A stretch of DNA of 64,000 nucleotides from Dickeya chrysanthemi NCPPB 402 (GCF_000406105.1 NZ_CM001974.1:1333286-1397285); one strand, 5' to 3'. Counted from the first letter of the stretch, positions 46,771-57,089 are shown. Translations and numbers: made by a program. The notes: generated by a model from the sequence alone, not told the origin.

Positions 46771-47316
46771 TTATTCTTCGTCGGCGGTTTCCTGTGCCAC
46801 CAGCACCAGCAACGCTGCATCGCCGCCGAATTCCTTCGGCGCCTGGTGAAAGGCCAGGACGTCCGGGTGTTGCGCCAGCCACAACGGTGTTTGCTGCTTA
46901 AGAATGTGTTTGCCGTGACCATGCATTACGCAGGCGCAGTAAACATGTTCACGTCGGCAGGCGGCCAACAGCGCCCCCAATTCTTGTTTCGCTTCCAGTT
47001 GCGTCAACCCGTGCAGATCCAAAAACAACTCCGGTGAATAATCTCCCCGCCGTAGTTTTTTCAATTCGTAATGACTGGCACCCGGGCGGATATAACGCGT
47101 CGGCCCTTCGTTTTCCAGTTGTGGTTGAAATTCGTCCGAAAAGTAGAAACTGGCGTCCACCTGTTCCTGCATCATCCTACGTGGCGGCAACACGCCCGGT
47201 TTATTATGGCGAACCGGACGATGGACATAGGTATCCTGACGCAGCCGGGTGGCGCCCGCCACCGATGTGCGGAAAAGCGCCTGTTCCTCGTCATCAAGCA
47301 TGAATTTCTTTTTCAT
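46771..47316 (-). CDS. smrB: SmrB endonuclease (ribosome rescue)
   Basis: 181 residues. The Smr domain has [18 protein letters not shown] near 98 and [18 protein letters not shown] near 128, the HGxG active loop. SmrB cleaves mRNA between collided ribosomes. A long N-terminal tail is predicted to bind ribosomes. It is transcribed divergently from prmB. Confidence 0.95.
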   Translation of the reverse strand: MKKKFMLDDEEQALFRTSVAGATRLRQDTYVHRPVRHNKPGVLPPRRMMQEQVDASFYFSDEFQPQLENEGPTRYIRPGASHYELKKLRRGDYSPELFLDLHGLTQLEAKQELGALLAACRREHVYCACVMHGHGKHILKQQTPLWLAQHPDVLAFHQAPKEFGGDAALLVLVAQETADEE

Positions 47317-47547
47317 TAGTGCGTTACTCTATCTTTTCGCCGTTCTGTTTCAGAATAGGAATGCGGTATCGGCGTAGTCTACCTGTTCCGTGCCGGTGGC
47401 TAAACAAAACCTTGTCGTTCTCCCCGCGCGATCCCCAACCCGCGCCGCCCGGCGGTGATATCTGCTGATTTGTCGCCGTCTTCATGGCAAACTAGCGCCA
47501 TCACAGAAACATGCGATCACAGAGACAGTAGTCTGCGGAGGACAAAC

Positions 47548-48480
47548 TTGGACAAAATTTTCGTCGATGAGGCGGTCAACGATTTGCATACCATTCAGGA
47601 TATGCTGCGCTGGGCAGTGAGCCGCTTTAACGCCGCTAACGTCTATTACGGCCACGGCACCGATAATCCGTGGGATGAAGCGTTGCAGTTGGTGCTGCCC
47701 ACGCTGTTTCTGCCGATTGATATTCCGGAAGACATGTACCTTGCCCGCCTGACTTCCAGTGAGCGTCATCGCATCGTTGAACGGGTGATTCGCCGCGTCA
47801 ACGAACGTGTACCGGTGGCTTACCTGACGAATAAAGCCTGGTTTTGCGGGCTGGAGTTCTACGTTGATGAGCGGGTGCTGGTGCCCCGTTCGCCGATTGG
47901 CGAGTTGATCAACCAGCAGTTTGCATCGATTTTGCCCCATCCGCCGCGCCATATTCTTGATTTGTGTACCGGCAGCGGCTGTATCGCCATCGCCTGTGCG
48001 CAGGCATTCCCCGAAGCGGAAGTGGATGCGGTGGATATTTCCGCCGATGCGCTGGCCGTCACCGAGCAGAATATTCAACAACACGGCATGGAATATAACG
48101 TCACGCCGATCCGCTCCGATCTGTTCCGCGACCTGCCGACGATACAGTATGACCTGATTGTGACCAACCCGCCGTATGTGGATGAAGAAGATATGGCCGA
48201 CCTGCCGCAGGAGTACCGCTTCGAACCGGAGCTGGGGCTGGCGGCGGGTAGCGATGGTCTGAAACTGGTTCGCCGGATTCTGGCGTGCGCGCCGGATTAC
48301 CTCGCTGAAGAGGGCGTCCTGATTTGCGAAGTCGGCAATAGCATGGTGCATCTGATGGAACAGTACCCGGATATTCCGTTCACCTGGCTGGAATTCGACA
48401 ATGGCGGCGACGGCGTCTTTATGCTGACTCGTTCCCAGTTGTTGGCTTGTCAGGCCGAGTTCAGTATTTACCGGGATTAA
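47548..48480 (+). CDS. prmB: ribosomal protein L3 N5-glutamine methyltransferase
   Basis: 310 residues from a TTG start (MDKIFVDEA), where homologues begin; GGAGGA lies about 8 bases upstream. The frame upstream of this is not family-like. SAM-binding [13 protein letters not shown] near 130 and catalytic [12 protein letters not shown] near 210 are intact. It methylates a glutamine of ribosomal protein L3. aroC follows on the same strand after 74 bases. Confidence 0.94.
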   Translation: MDKIFVDEAVNDLHTIQDMLRWAVSRFNAANVYYGHGTDNPWDEALQLVLPTLFLPIDIPEDMYLARLTSSERHRIVERVIRRVNERVPVAYLTNKAWFCGLEFYVDERVLVPRSPIGELINQQFASILPHPPRHILDLCTGSGCIAIACAQAFPEAEVDAVDISADALAVTEQNIQQHGMEYNVTPIRSDLFRDLPTIQYDLIVTNPPYVDEEDMADLPQEYRFEPELGLAAGSDGLKLVRRILACAPDYLAEEGVLICEVGNSMVHLMEQYPDIPFTWLEFDNGGDGVFMLTRSQLLACQAEFSIYRD

Positions 48481-48554
48481 TCCCTTCACCGGACGTGGGG
48501 CGGCGTAGAGAGCGGCCCGGCGTTCTGATATTTTTTCAATGCTAAGGAGCCGTG

Positions 48555-49640
48555 ATGGCAGGAAACAGTATTGGTCAGTTTTTCCGTGTCACCACTTTTG
48601 GTGAATCCCACGGTATTGCGCTGGGATGTGTGGTGGATGGCGTACCGCCGGGTATTCCGCTGACCGAGGCCGATTTGCAGCACGACCTGGACCGCCGCCG
48701 TCCGGGAACATCCCGTTATACCACTCAGCGCCGCGAGCCGGATCAGGTACGTATTCTGTCCGGGGTGTTCGAGGGAGTAACCACCGGCACCAGTATCGGT
48801 TTACTGATTGAAAATACCGACCAACGCTCGCAGGATTATGGTGCCATCAAAGATCTATTCCGTCCTGGTCACGCCGACTACACCTACGAGCAGAAATACG
48901 GTATCCGCGATTACCGTGGCGGCGGTCGTTCTTCCGCCCGTGAAACCGCGATGCGCGTGGCTGCCGGTGCCATCGCCAAAAAATACCTGCAACAACAGCA
49001 TGGCGTGGTGATCCGCGGCTATCTTGCGCAGATGGGCGATGTGGTATGCGAACTGAAAGACTGGGCGCAGGTTGAGCAGAATCCGTTTTTCTGCCCGGAT
49101 CCGGACAAGATCGAAGCACTGGATGAATTGATGCGCGCGCTGAAAAAAGAGGGTGATTCTATCGGCGCGAAGGTGACGGTGGTGGCCGAATCGGTTCCGC
49201 CGGGATTGGGTGAACCGGTGTTTGACCGTCTTGATGCCGATCTGGCGCATGCCCTGATGAGCATCAACGCGGTGAAAGGCGTTGAAATCGGCGACGGTTT
49301 TGCCGTTGTGAACCGCCGCGGTAGCGAAAACCGAGATGAGATCACCCCGACGGGTTTTCTGAGTAACCATGCCGGCGGCATTCTGGGCGGCATCAGCAGC
49401 GGTCAGTCGATTACGGCGCATTTGGCGCTGAAGCCGACGTCCAGCATTACCGTGCCGGGCCGCACCATTACCCGCGACGGCGAAGCAACGGAAATGATCA
49501 CCCGGGGGCGGCACGATCCGTGTGTGGGTATCCGTGCCGTGCCGATTGCCGAAGCCATGATGGCGATTGTGCTGATGGATCACCTGTTGCGTCAGCGGGC
49601 ACAGTGTGCGGATGTCGCCAGCCCGGTGCCTCGCTGGTAA
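48555..49640 (+). CDS. aroC: chorismate synthase
   Basis: 361 residues. Flavin-dependent last step of the shikimate pathway, making chorismate, the source of the catechol moiety of chrysobactin as well as aromatic amino acids. The N terminus [23 protein letters not shown]-like [10 protein letters not shown], and [19 protein letters not shown] are family motifs. AAGGAG is spaced 7 bases before the ATG. Confidence 0.96.
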   Translation: MAGNSIGQFFRVTTFGESHGIALGCVVDGVPPGIPLTEADLQHDLDRRRPGTSRYTTQRREPDQVRILSGVFEGVTTGTSIGLLIENTDQRSQDYGAIKDLFRPGHADYTYEQKYGIRDYRGGGRSSARETAMRVAAGAIAKKYLQQQHGVVIRGYLAQMGDVVCELKDWAQVEQNPFFCPDPDKIEALDELMRALKKEGDSIGAKVTVVAESVPPGLGEPVFDRLDADLAHALMSINAVKGVEIGDGFAVVNRRGSENRDEITPTGFLSNHAGGILGGISSGQSITAHLALKPTSSITVPGRTITRDGEATEMITRGRHDPCVGIRAVPIAEAMMAIVLMDHLLRQRAQCADVASPVPRW

Positions 49641-49707
49641 GGTGAGCCGGTAATACCAAACCGGGGAATACACCGGTCGCGAAGACCATAACGAACGACA
49701 CAACATA

Positions 49708-50538
49708 ATGAAAATAAACTGGATTGGGATGGCGGCGCTGCTGTGGTGCAGCACCGCGCTGGCGAAGACACCGTGGCAGGAAATCACGCATCCGGTGGCG
49801 GGTCAGCCGCAGGCCATCGGCGCGTTTGCCAATGGGTGTATCATCGGCGCACAGCCGCTGGCGTTGCAGTCGCCTGATTATCAGGTGATGCGCGTTGATC
49901 AACGACGCTACTTCGGTCATCCGGATCTGCTGGCGTTTATTCACCGCCTCAGCGGCAACGTACATCGAACCACCGGCGGTACGGTGTTGATCGGCGACAT
50001 GGGGATGCCGGCCGGCGGACGCTTCAGTAGCGGTCATGCCAGCCATCAATCGGGACTGGATGTGGATATCTGGCTGCAACTGCCGCGCCAGCGCTGGAGC
50101 CAGCAGCAGTTGTTGCAGCCGCAGCCGCTGGACCTGGTGATGGCGGACGGTAAAAACATTAATCCGCGCGTCTGGTCGCCGGATGTGCTGAAGCTGGTGA
50201 AAACCGCGGCGCAGGATAACGATGTCACGCGCATCTTTGTGAACCCCGCCATCAAAAAACAACTGTGTCTGGAAGCGGGAAGCGATCGCAACTGGTTGCA
50301 CAAGGTTCGGCCGTGGTTTGCTCATCGCGCCCATATGCACGTACGGCTGCGTTGCCCGCCTGAGAGTCTGGAATGTCAGGAGCAGGACACGCCGCCGGCA
50401 GGCGACGGGTGCGGTGCCGAGTTGAACAGTTGGTTCCAGCCGAAAAAACCGGGGGCCGAATCGCCGGCTAAAACGACGCCGCCGCCGTTGCCTCCCTCCT
50501 GTCAGGCATTGCTTGATCGTCATCTGATTGCGGAATAA
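49708..50538 (+). CDS. mepA: penicillin-insensitive murein endopeptidase
   Basis: 276 residues. Periplasmic LAS-type zinc metallopeptidase that cuts D-Ala-mDAP crosslinks. A signal peptide ends near CSTALAKT; zinc ligands lie in [16 protein letters not shown] near 110-125 and [12 protein letters not shown] near 206. Cysteine-rich tail is typical. It follows aroC by 67 bases and leads into yfcA with a 3-base gap. Confidence 0.95.
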   Translation: MKINWIGMAALLWCSTALAKTPWQEITHPVAGQPQAIGAFANGCIIGAQPLALQSPDYQVMRVDQRRYFGHPDLLAFIHRLSGNVHRTTGGTVLIGDMGMPAGGRFSSGHASHQSGLDVDIWLQLPRQRWSQQQLLQPQPLDLVMADGKNINPRVWSPDVLKLVKTAAQDNDVTRIFVNPAIKKQLCLEAGSDRNWLHKVRPWFAHRAHMHVRLRCPPESLECQEQDTPPAGDGCGAELNSWFQPKKPGAESPAKTTPPPLPPSCQALLDRHLIAE

Positions 50539-50541
50539 TTC

Positions 50542-51342
50542 ATGGAATGGTTTGTTGTCGGGCCGGACATTCTGGCTTTGCTGTTTTTAGCCAGCGTGAT
50601 CGCCGGTTTTGTGGATTCGATCGCGGGCGGCGGCGGATTGTTGTCCATCCCGGTGTTACTGGCGGCGGGGTTATCGCCGGCTCAGGTACTGGCGACCAAC
50701 AAATTGCAGGCGGTTGGCGGCTCTTTTTCCGCCAGCCTGTATTTCATCCGTCGCAAAGCGGTGGATATGAAAATACTCAGGCTGACCGTGCCGTTGACTT
50801 TTCTGGGTGCGGTATTCGGTGCCTGGCTGATCCAGCAGATTCACGCTGATTTCATGCGTAAGTTATTGCCGGTGCTGGTGATTGGTATCGGTCTCTATTT
50901 TCTGCTGATGCCGAAAGTAGGGGGAGACGATCGGCAGGCGCGTCTGTCGCTGTTGCCGTTTTCCCTGCTGGGCGGCGCCTGCGTTGGTTTTTATGACGGA
51001 TTTTTCGGACCGGGAGCCGGGTCATTTTACGCGTTGGCGTATGTCACGTTGCTGGGGTTCAATCTGGCAAAAGCCACCGCGCACGCCAAGGTGCTTAACT
51101 TTACCTCCAACTTCGGCAGCCTGCTGTTTTTCATGTTAGGCGGGCAGGTGGTTTGGGGAATTGGGTTGGTCATGCTGGTCGGGCAAATTATCGGTGCCCG
51201 TCTGGGGGCAAAAATGGTACTCACCAGAGGGCAAAAACTTATCCGCCCGATGCTGGTTATCATGTCCGCCCTGATGAGTATTAAATTGATTCATGACAAC
51301 CACGGCGGCGATATTGCCCGTTGGTTGGGACAGCTATTCTGA
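50542..51342 (+). CDS. yfcA: TSUP-family membrane transporter YfcA
   Basis: 266 residues, TauE/SafE (TSUP) family, with about 7-8 predicted spans. FVDSIAGGGGLLSIPVLLAAGLSPAQVLATNK and, in the second repeat, GFYDGFFGPGAGSFYALAYVTLLGFNL are the duplicated family motif. The substrate is uncertain (sulfur compounds or organic anions in relatives). The stop overlaps the epmC start by one base. Confidence 0.93.
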   Translation: MEWFVVGPDILALLFLASVIAGFVDSIAGGGGLLSIPVLLAAGLSPAQVLATNKLQAVGGSFSASLYFIRRKAVDMKILRLTVPLTFLGAVFGAWLIQQIHADFMRKLLPVLVIGIGLYFLLMPKVGGDDRQARLSLLPFSLLGGACVGFYDGFFGPGAGSFYALAYVTLLGFNLAKATAHAKVLNFTSNFGSLLFFMLGGQVVWGIGLVMLVGQIIGARLGAKMVLTRGQKLIRPMLVIMSALMSIKLIHDNHGGDIARWLGQLF

Positions 51343-51905
51343 TGACGATGTTGACTGAAACTGCAAACACTCACCATTACGACCAGTTGATCACTATTTT
51401 CAATCGGTGTTTTAGTGAAGAGTTCAATACCCGCCTGATAAAAGGCGACGATGAGCCTATCTACCTGCCGGCCGACGAGCAGGCGCCGTATCACCGAGTC
51501 GTATTTGCTCACGGGTTTTACGCCAGCGCCATGCACGAGATCTCCCACTGGTGTATCGCCGGCGAAGCACGGCGTAAGTTAGTGGATTTCGGCTATTGGT
51601 ACTGCCCGGACGGGCGCGATGCCGCGACTCAAAGCCAGTTCGAAGTGGTGGAAATCAAGCCGCAGGCGCTGGAGTGGATGTTCTGCGTGGCCGCCGGCTT
51701 CCCGTTTAATGTCAGTTGCGACAACCTGAACGGCGATGTCGACCCGGATCGTATCGCTTTCCAGCGCCGGGTTCACGCGCAGGTGATGGTTTATCTGCAA
51801 CAGGGCGTGCCTGGCCGGCCTGCGCGTTTTATTCAGGCATTGCAGGACTATTACCACACTGCGCCGCAAACCGCGGCGGATTTCCCTTATCCGGCCGATC
51901 TGTAA
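51342..51905 (+). CDS. epmC: elongation factor P hydroxylase
   Basis: 187 residues. Hydroxylates the beta-lysylated lysine of EF-P. AMHEISHWCIAGEARR and DFGYWYCPDGRDA form the conserved core. The ATG of MTMLTE overlaps the yfcA stop (TGATG); a second ATG two codons on is also possible. The frame start at 51321 is rejected as it lies inside yfcA. Confidence 0.92.
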   Translation: MTMLTETANTHHYDQLITIFNRCFSEEFNTRLIKGDDEPIYLPADEQAPYHRVVFAHGFYASAMHEISHWCIAGEARRKLVDFGYWYCPDGRDAATQSQFEVVEIKPQALEWMFCVAAGFPFNVSCDNLNGDVDPDRIAFQRRVHAQVMVYLQQGVPGRPARFIQALQDYYHTAPQTAADFPYPADL

Positions 51906-51939
51906 TGTTCGGCGGACAACAGACATTTAAGGACCATCA

Positions 51940-52218
51940 ATGATCGCAGTATTTGAGGCGCGCATCCTGACGCTGATTGACAATATGGTGGAGCACGCCA
52001 GCGATGATGAACTGTTTGCCAGCGGTTACCTGCGTGGTCACCTGACGCTGGCGGTAGCAGAAGCCGAAGCGCATGGCGAACAGACGGCGCAGGCGTTACA
52101 TGATCGCGTACAGGAAAGCCTGAATCAGGCGATTAAAAACGGCGAACTGTCGCCGCCGGATCAGGCGCTGGTCGCCCAGGTGTGGGACGCACTCTACCAG
52201 CAGGCGCAAGTGCAGTAA
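51940..52218 (+). CDS. yfcL: YfcL family protein
   Basis: 92 residues, all-helical and acidic, matching the YfcL family of unknown function ([39 protein letters not shown]). AAGGA precedes the ATG. Closes the conserved mepA-yfcA-epmC-yfcL run. In E. coli mnmC and fabB follow; here a 6.7-kb block is inserted between. Confidence 0.9.
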   Translation: MIAVFEARILTLIDNMVEHASDDELFASGYLRGHLTLAVAEAEAHGEQTAQALHDRVQESLNQAIKNGELSPPDQALVAQVWDALYQQAQVQ

Positions 52219-52226
52219 TCCTGGCG

Positions 52227-52256
52227 GGCCGAAAGGGGCGAACGCCTGTTTCGGCC
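52227..52256. terminator. possible bidirectional terminator, yfcL / lysR
   Basis: An 8-bp stem GGCCGAAA/TTTCGGCC (52227-52234 with 52249-52256) around a smaller GGCG/CGCC hairpin, between convergent genes. There is no clear T tract outside the stem. Confidence 0.5.
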
Positions 52257-52266
52257 TGTAACGTCA

Positions 52267-53178
52267 CTATTTGTTCCGATGCGGATCTCCGTGTTTTTGC
52301 CTTAACCGAAACAGCAACGCCTGCCTGGCATGAGCGACGCGCGGCTGGCGCAACGCACTGGGTTGCCACAATAAATAGTAACTGCGGTTGGCTCGCGCAA
52401 TCGGCGCGGGAATTTCACAAAGCTCACCTCGTTCGATATACGGCGTACACAAATAGGCGGGGAGTGCGCTCCAGCCAAACCCTTCACACAATAAACTGCA
52501 CAGCGCGCGTAAATCCTGACCCACCATCGCCGGGAGAATGGTGGGCGCCTGGACTTTATTGGCGGTAAACCAGTTATCGATAAGCGGCAGCGTCAGGCTA
52601 TAGGCCAGTAGCGGCTCGGTTTGCATTGCCGCCAGCGTGTCCGGCGCTTTAGCCAGCCGGGCGACCACCTGTGGTGCGGCAACCGCCATAATTTCATCGG
52701 TCAGCATCAATTCGCTTTTTAACCGGTTGTCATTTGACGGCGCGGCGGAGATCCCCAGATCGCAGTAACCTTCGAGCAGACTTTGGACAATCACGTCGTA
52801 ATCGCCGGTTTGCATCCGGACGCGTACCCCCACCTCCAGTAGCGGCAGCAATTGTTTGGCGACGACTTCAGCCAGAAAATCCGCGTGCCCGATGATTTGC
52901 AATGCGCCGGCCAGTTCCAGCGAACGCGCTTTTGCCGATGCCAGCGCGTTTTCCGCCTCATCCAGCCGGTCACCGATATCCGCTGCCAGCTCATCCGCCG
53001 CCGAGGTAGGAATGACCCCGCGTGTTTGCCGTGCAAATAAAGGATGCCCAATTGAGGCTTCCAGACCGGCGATATGCTGCGACACCGCCGGTTGCGTCAG
53101 ATTGAGCGTCCGGGCGGCACTGCTGATGGAACGCTGCCGATACACCTCGATAAAGGTTCTTAAACGAACGAGAGACAT
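52267..53178 (-). CDS. LysR-type transcriptional regulator
   Basis: 303 residues. An N-terminal winged helix (LRTFIEVYRQRSISSAARTLNLTQPAVSQHIAGLEASIG) and a C-terminal LysR effector domain are both present. It is divergent from the aldehyde dehydrogenase gene with 189 bases between, the usual layout for a regulator of the neighbouring operon. The inducer is unknown; an aldehyde or other electrophile is plausible. Confidence 0.9.
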   Translation of the reverse strand: MSLVRLRTFIEVYRQRSISSAARTLNLTQPAVSQHIAGLEASIGHPLFARQTRGVIPTSAADELAADIGDRLDEAENALASAKARSLELAGALQIIGHADFLAEVVAKQLLPLLEVGVRVRMQTGDYDVIVQSLLEGYCDLGISAAPSNDNRLKSELMLTDEIMAVAAPQVVARLAKAPDTLAAMQTEPLLAYSLTLPLIDNWFTANKVQAPTILPAMVGQDLRALCSLLCEGFGWSALPAYLCTPYIERGELCEIPAPIARANRSYYLLWQPSALRQPRVAHARQALLFRLRQKHGDPHRNK

Positions 53179-53367
53179 AGAGAATCCATAAATTTTTTTA
53201 TACCTATACCAAAATATGCTAGTTGGTCACAACCGCTTAACACCAGTAAAGTGCGCTCCATCAAAACAAAATTGTTTCTTGCCGGAGAATTTTTCGGCAG
53301 GACGTAGAGAAAAATTTATACCACGCGGTGTACAAAAACTCCGCACGATGGGTAAGGAGCTATCACA

Positions 53368-54786
53368 ATGCCTTTAGCGCAAACAAGCAACGATTTAAAA
53401 GCGATATTGCAGACCATGAAGAACGCCCACATCGCGACCGGGCCTGCCGATGCTGCGCTGCGTCGTGACAGACTGGTGCGCAGCGCCCTGCTTATCCGGG
53501 AAAACTATTCGTCGCTCAGCAAAGCGATGGATGCGGATTTTGGTCACCGTAGCTTGTATCAGTCGTTGGTCGCCGATATGGCCACGACAGTGAAAACGCT
53601 TGAGCATTCCGCAGAATACGTAGCGGAGTGGATGAAACCGACGCTTGTCGATAGCCCGATGCCGGGGATGCAATCCTGGATACAGCGTCAACCGCTGGGG
53701 GTGGTAGGGGTCATCAGCCCATGGAATTTCCCTATCAATCTGGCGTTTGCTCCGCTGGCCGGCGTGTTTGCCGCCGGCAACACCGCCATGCTGAAACCAT
53801 CGGAACTGACGCCGGCGACATCGGAACTGCTGGCGGAACTGATCGCCCGTTATTTTGACCCGCTGGAGCTGGAAGTGGTGTTGGGTGATGCGGCAATCGG
53901 CGCGGCATTCAGTAGCTTGCCGTTTGATCATTTGGTCTTTACCGGTAGTTCTGCCGTTGGCCGCCATGTCATGCGTGCTGCCGCGGAGAACCTGGTGCCG
54001 GTCACGCTGGAACTGGGCGGGAAATCGCCGGTGGTGATTGACCACGATGCCGATGTCGCTCTGGCGGCGCAGCGGACGCTAACGGTGAAAACCTTTAATG
54101 CCGGGCAGATTTGCCTTTCCCCCGACTATGTCATGCTGCGTGAAGACCAGGTCGATGCCTTTGTACATGCCGGTAAGACATTCATGACACAGGCATTTCC
54201 GACGCTTCAGCAGAACCCGGACTATACGGCTATTATTACGTCGCGACACTATGAGCGTCTGGTCGGATTGTTAACGGATGCCGCAAGCAAAGGGGCGACA
54301 TTGTTGAGCCTGGCCCCGCAGGGTGAACCGGATTTCGACGCCGCTTCCCGCAAAATCGCGCCGCATCTGGTCCTGAACGTGACTGATGATATGCAGATTA
54401 TGCAGGAAGAAATCTTCGGACCGCTGTTGCCGATTCGCACCTGTTCTTTGCAGGAAGAGGCGATTGCGTACATCAATGCGCACCCTCGTCCGCTGGCGGC
54501 GTATTACTTCGGCCAACAGACGGCGCGGCAAACCCTGTTCGCTGAACGCACCACCTCGGGTGCACTGGTTATCAATGATGTGATGACGCACGCCAGTATC
54601 GATGAGCTGCCCTTCGGCGGGGTGGGGGCATCCGGGATGGGGGCTTACCACGGCATTCATGGTTTCCAACGTTTTAGCCATGCCAAACCGATTGTGGTCC
54701 AAAATGAAGAGGGAACCTCAAACCTGCGTTTACGGGCACCCTATAGCGACAAACTGTCTCAGCTTGAAGCGTTTCTGAACGACTAA
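53368..54786 (+). CDS. NAD(P)-dependent aldehyde dehydrogenase (coniferyl aldehyde type)
   Basis: 472 residues. ALDH motifs: SPWNFPINLAFAPL near 112, FTGSSAVGRHV near 192, the general base in ELGGKSPVV near 215, and the catalytic cysteine in FNAGQICLSPDY near 250. The SPDY variant and shorter length fit the coniferyl-aldehyde dehydrogenase group. In a plant pathogen it could act on lignin-derived aldehydes; this is inference. A good AAGGAG precedes the start. Three 17-bp direct repeats span the stop codon. Confidence 0.88.
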   Translation: MPLAQTSNDLKAILQTMKNAHIATGPADAALRRDRLVRSALLIRENYSSLSKAMDADFGHRSLYQSLVADMATTVKTLEHSAEYVAEWMKPTLVDSPMPGMQSWIQRQPLGVVGVISPWNFPINLAFAPLAGVFAAGNTAMLKPSELTPATSELLAELIARYFDPLELEVVLGDAAIGAAFSSLPFDHLVFTGSSAVGRHVMRAAAENLVPVTLELGGKSPVVIDHDADVALAAQRTLTVKTFNAGQICLSPDYVMLREDQVDAFVHAGKTFMTQAFPTLQQNPDYTAIITSRHYERLVGLLTDAASKGATLLSLAPQGEPDFDAASRKIAPHLVLNVTDDMQIMQEEIFGPLLPIRTCSLQEEAIAYINAHPRPLAAYYFGQQTARQTLFAERTTSGALVINDVMTHASIDELPFGGVGASGMGAYHGIHGFQRFSHAKPIVVQNEEGTSNLRLRAPYSDKLSQLEAFLND

Positions 54787-54814
54787 TGTTTCTGAACAAC
54801 AAATGTTTCTGAAC
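54771..54814. repeat. three 17-bp direct repeats over a stop codon
   Basis: GTTTCTGAAC begins at 54771, 54788 and 54805 with near-identical spacers, giving a 17-base period. The first copy encodes the protein's FLND end and the other two lie beyond the stop. Confidence 0.85.
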
Positions 54815-54878
54815 GACCACGACTTTCTAACTGGTTGATGTAAATACACCCGCGAGGGGTGATGTGAGGAGAATTACG

Positions 54879-55556
54879 ATGAAAATATTGATGGTGTTGA
54901 CGTCCCATGATCAGTTGGGAAATACAGGTAAAAAAACCGGTTTCTGGCTGGAAGAGTTTGCTGCCCCTTACTACGTGTTTAAAGATGCAGGCGCCGAGGT
55001 CGTGCTGGCATCGCCGGCTGGCGGACAGCCGCCGCTGGATCCGAAAAGCGATTTACCGGAATTTCAAACCGAGCTGACCCACCGTTTCAAGGCCGATCCG
55101 GCCGCTCAGCAGGCACTGGCTACGACAGTAAAACTGGACAGCGTCAGCATGGATGATTTCGACACGGTGTTCTATCCGGGGGGGCATGGCCCGCTGTGGG
55201 ATTTGGCTGAATCGCCGACCTCTATTGCCCTGATTGAAGCGTTTGAACGTGCCGGGAAGCCGATAGGTTTTGTCTGCCATGCGCCCGGCGTGTTGCGCCA
55301 CGTCAAGGCGGCGAATGGTGAGCCGCTGATCAAAGGCCGTCGGGTTACCGGGTTTACCAATTCGGAAGAAGCCGCGGTGGAATTAACCGATGTGGTGCCG
55401 TTTTTGATTGAAGACGAGTTCCAAAAACTGGGTGGGTTGTACTCCAAGGGACCGGACTGGCACCCCTATCTGGTTGAAGACGGCAAGTTGATTACCGGTC
55501 AGAATCCGGCCAGTTCGGAAGTGGTCGCCAAAGCATTGTTAAAACAGCTGGCTTAA
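54879..55556 (+). CDS. DJ-1/PfpI family protein (Hsp31-like)
   Basis: 225 residues. Class I glutamine amidotransferase-like fold: VFYPGGHGPLWDLAE near 92 and the nucleophile cysteine in GFVCHAPG near 131. Relatives act as glutathione-independent glyoxalases or protein deglycases against methylglyoxal. GAGGAG is spaced well before the ATG of MKILMV; five codons upstream are rejected. It is followed closely by the GST gene, and the group looks like electrophile defence. Confidence 0.88.
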   Translation: MKILMVLTSHDQLGNTGKKTGFWLEEFAAPYYVFKDAGAEVVLASPAGGQPPLDPKSDLPEFQTELTHRFKADPAAQQALATTVKLDSVSMDDFDTVFYPGGHGPLWDLAESPTSIALIEAFERAGKPIGFVCHAPGVLRHVKAANGEPLIKGRRVTGFTNSEEAAVELTDVVPFLIEDEFQKLGGLYSKGPDWHPYLVEDGKLITGQNPASSEVVAKALLKQLA

Positions 55557-55581
55557 TCGGTTGATAAAGGAAACGGGCAGA

Positions 55582-56211
55582 ATGGGCATAAAGCTACATC
55601 ATCTGAATGACTCGCGATCCATGCGTATCCTCTGGTTGCTTGAAGAAGCGCAGCTTCCTTATGAGTTGGTCCGCTACCGGCGCAACCCGACGACGCAACT
55701 GGCGCCGGAAGAACTGAAGGCTATCCACCCATTGGGTAAATCGCCGGTGGTTGAGATTGACGGCAAGGTGATTGTCGAGTCAGGCGCTATCGTTGAGTAC
55801 ATTATCGGTAAGTACGCACCGCACCTGGCACCCGACGCGCAGGAAGCCTGTTATGTCGACTATCTGCAATGGATTCATTTTGCGGAAAGCTCGGCCATGC
55901 TGCCTGTGTTACTGAAAGTGTTTAATCAGTTTGAAAAACAAAATGGTCAGACGTTGCAGTTTCTGGATGCGTATGCCGAAACAGAATTCAGAAAAGTGTT
56001 TGCTTATCTGGACGACTACCTTGCCTCGCGTGAGTTTATTGTCGGACAGCGCCTGACCGGGGCGGATTTTATGCTGGGCTTCGTCGTGAAGCTGGTCACG
56101 GAGCGGTTTAATCTGGGGCAGCAATACCCCAACATTCTCCGTTATGCGACGCGATTGTCTGATACGCCGAGCTGGCAGAAGGCGCAGCGTCTGGAATCGG
56201 CACCGGCATAA
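55582..56211 (+). CDS. glutathione S-transferase family protein
   Basis: 209 residues. The N-terminal thioredoxin-like domain (IKLHHLNDSRSMRILWLLEEA, then HPLGKSPVVEIDG and VESGAIVEYI) and the helical C-terminal domain (LTGADFMLGFVVKLV) fit the GST superfamily. A serine in the DSRS segment may be the catalytic residue. The substrate is unknown. It is 25 bases after the DJ-1 gene, from AAGGA. Confidence 0.88.
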   Translation: MGIKLHHLNDSRSMRILWLLEEAQLPYELVRYRRNPTTQLAPEELKAIHPLGKSPVVEIDGKVIVESGAIVEYIIGKYAPHLAPDAQEACYVDYLQWIHFAESSAMLPVLLKVFNQFEKQNGQTLQFLDAYAETEFRKVFAYLDDYLASREFIVGQRLTGADFMLGFVVKLVTERFNLGQQYPNILRYATRLSDTPSWQKAQRLESAPA

Positions 56212-56280
56212 GTGGTGTCGGCTTCCGACACGTCTACTGATGTTAAAACGGTTATTTTGTCTTAAATAGGAGTCACTGTT

Positions 56281-56706
56281 ATGGCTGTTGAAAAAGTACT
56301 GTATCGTGCCCAGGCGTCGGTAACCGGCGGGCGGGATGGACACGCGGTGTCTGAGGATAATCACCTCGACCTGAAACTGACCACGCCGCGTGAATTGGGT
56401 GGGCTCGGTGGTTCCGGCACCAACCCCGAACAGCTGTTTGCCGCCGGTTATGCCGCATGTTTTACCGGCGCGCTGAAACTGGTGGCCTCCAAAGAGAAGG
56501 TGCTGGTGCCGTCAACCACCGTGATTGAAGGGCTGGTGGGCATTGGTCAATCCGGTGATGGTTTCGGCATCGAAGTTGAGCTGCGGATTACCATTCCCGG
56601 CATGGATAAGGTACAGGCGCAGGCACTGGTGGAAAAAGCGCATCAGGTTTGCCCGTACTCCAACGCGACTCGCGGCAATGTAGATGTGACGCTGACGGTG
56701 CTGTAA
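56281..56706 (+). CDS. ohr: organic hydroperoxide resistance protein (Ohr)
   Basis: 141 residues of the Ohr/OsmC family, a lipoyl-dependent thiol peroxidase. The reactive cysteines lie in [13 protein letters not shown] near 60 and [13 protein letters not shown] near 124; the N-terminal ATVTGGRDG-like motif ([13 protein letters not shown]) is Ohr-type rather than OsmC-type. It follows the GST gene by 69 bases and ends with a strong terminator, closing the detoxification cluster. Confidence 0.93.
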   Translation: MAVEKVLYRAQASVTGGRDGHAVSEDNHLDLKLTTPRELGGLGGSGTNPEQLFAAGYAACFTGALKLVASKEKVLVPSTTVIEGLVGIGQSGDGFGIEVELRITIPGMDKVQAQALVEKAHQVCPYSNATRGNVDVTLTVL

Positions 56707-56722
56707 CCGCTCATCGCAATCA

Positions 56723-56756
56723 GGGATGACCACCGGACGGTCATCCCACGTTTTTT
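56723..56756 (+). terminator. ohr terminator
   Basis: A 9-bp stem GGGATGACC/GGTCATCCC (56723-56731 with 56739-56747), then ACG and six T. Confidence 0.9.
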
Positions 56757-56771
56757 AAGGGAGTGAGGGGC

Positions 56772-57089
56772 TTATGGCAGTAGCCAGAAGCAAAGCAGAT
56801 AAAACACACCCAAGCTTCCCATTACCGCCAGCATCGTGTGGCGAATCAGTAATGCTATCACTACGCTGCCTATCGCACCCCACAGATACGGGTTATCCGG
56901 CAAGGGGCGCAGCGTGTCCTGCTGCATCAGGATCACCGGGCCGCAAATCGCCGTCAGCAGGCAGGGGGCCGAATAGTTAAGCGCTTCCCGAAATAAGGCC
57001 GGCAGCCTGACGGGAACGCTGGGTTCCAGAAACACGTAGCGATAGGTAAATACCACCAGCGCCAACAGTAACAATAATCCCCAACTCAT
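56772..57089 (-). CDS. AzlD-family branched-chain amino acid exporter subunit
   Basis: 105 residues with three to four hydrophobic spans; the small partner (AzlD/YgaH) of the AzlC-type exporter. Family features are TYRYVFL near the start and a late LLIRHTMLAVMGSLGVFYLL. The start overlaps the azlC stop by 4 bases. Confidence 0.88.
   Translation of the reverse strand: MSWGLLLLLALVVFTYRYVFLEPSVPVRLPALFREALNYSAPCLLTAICGPVILMQQDTLRPLPDNPYLWGAIGSVVIALLIRHTMLAVMGSLGVFYLLCFWLLP

Noticed and set aside
56774..56980. Plus-strand frame overlapping azlD
   Set aside because: Shadow of the membrane protein on the other strand.
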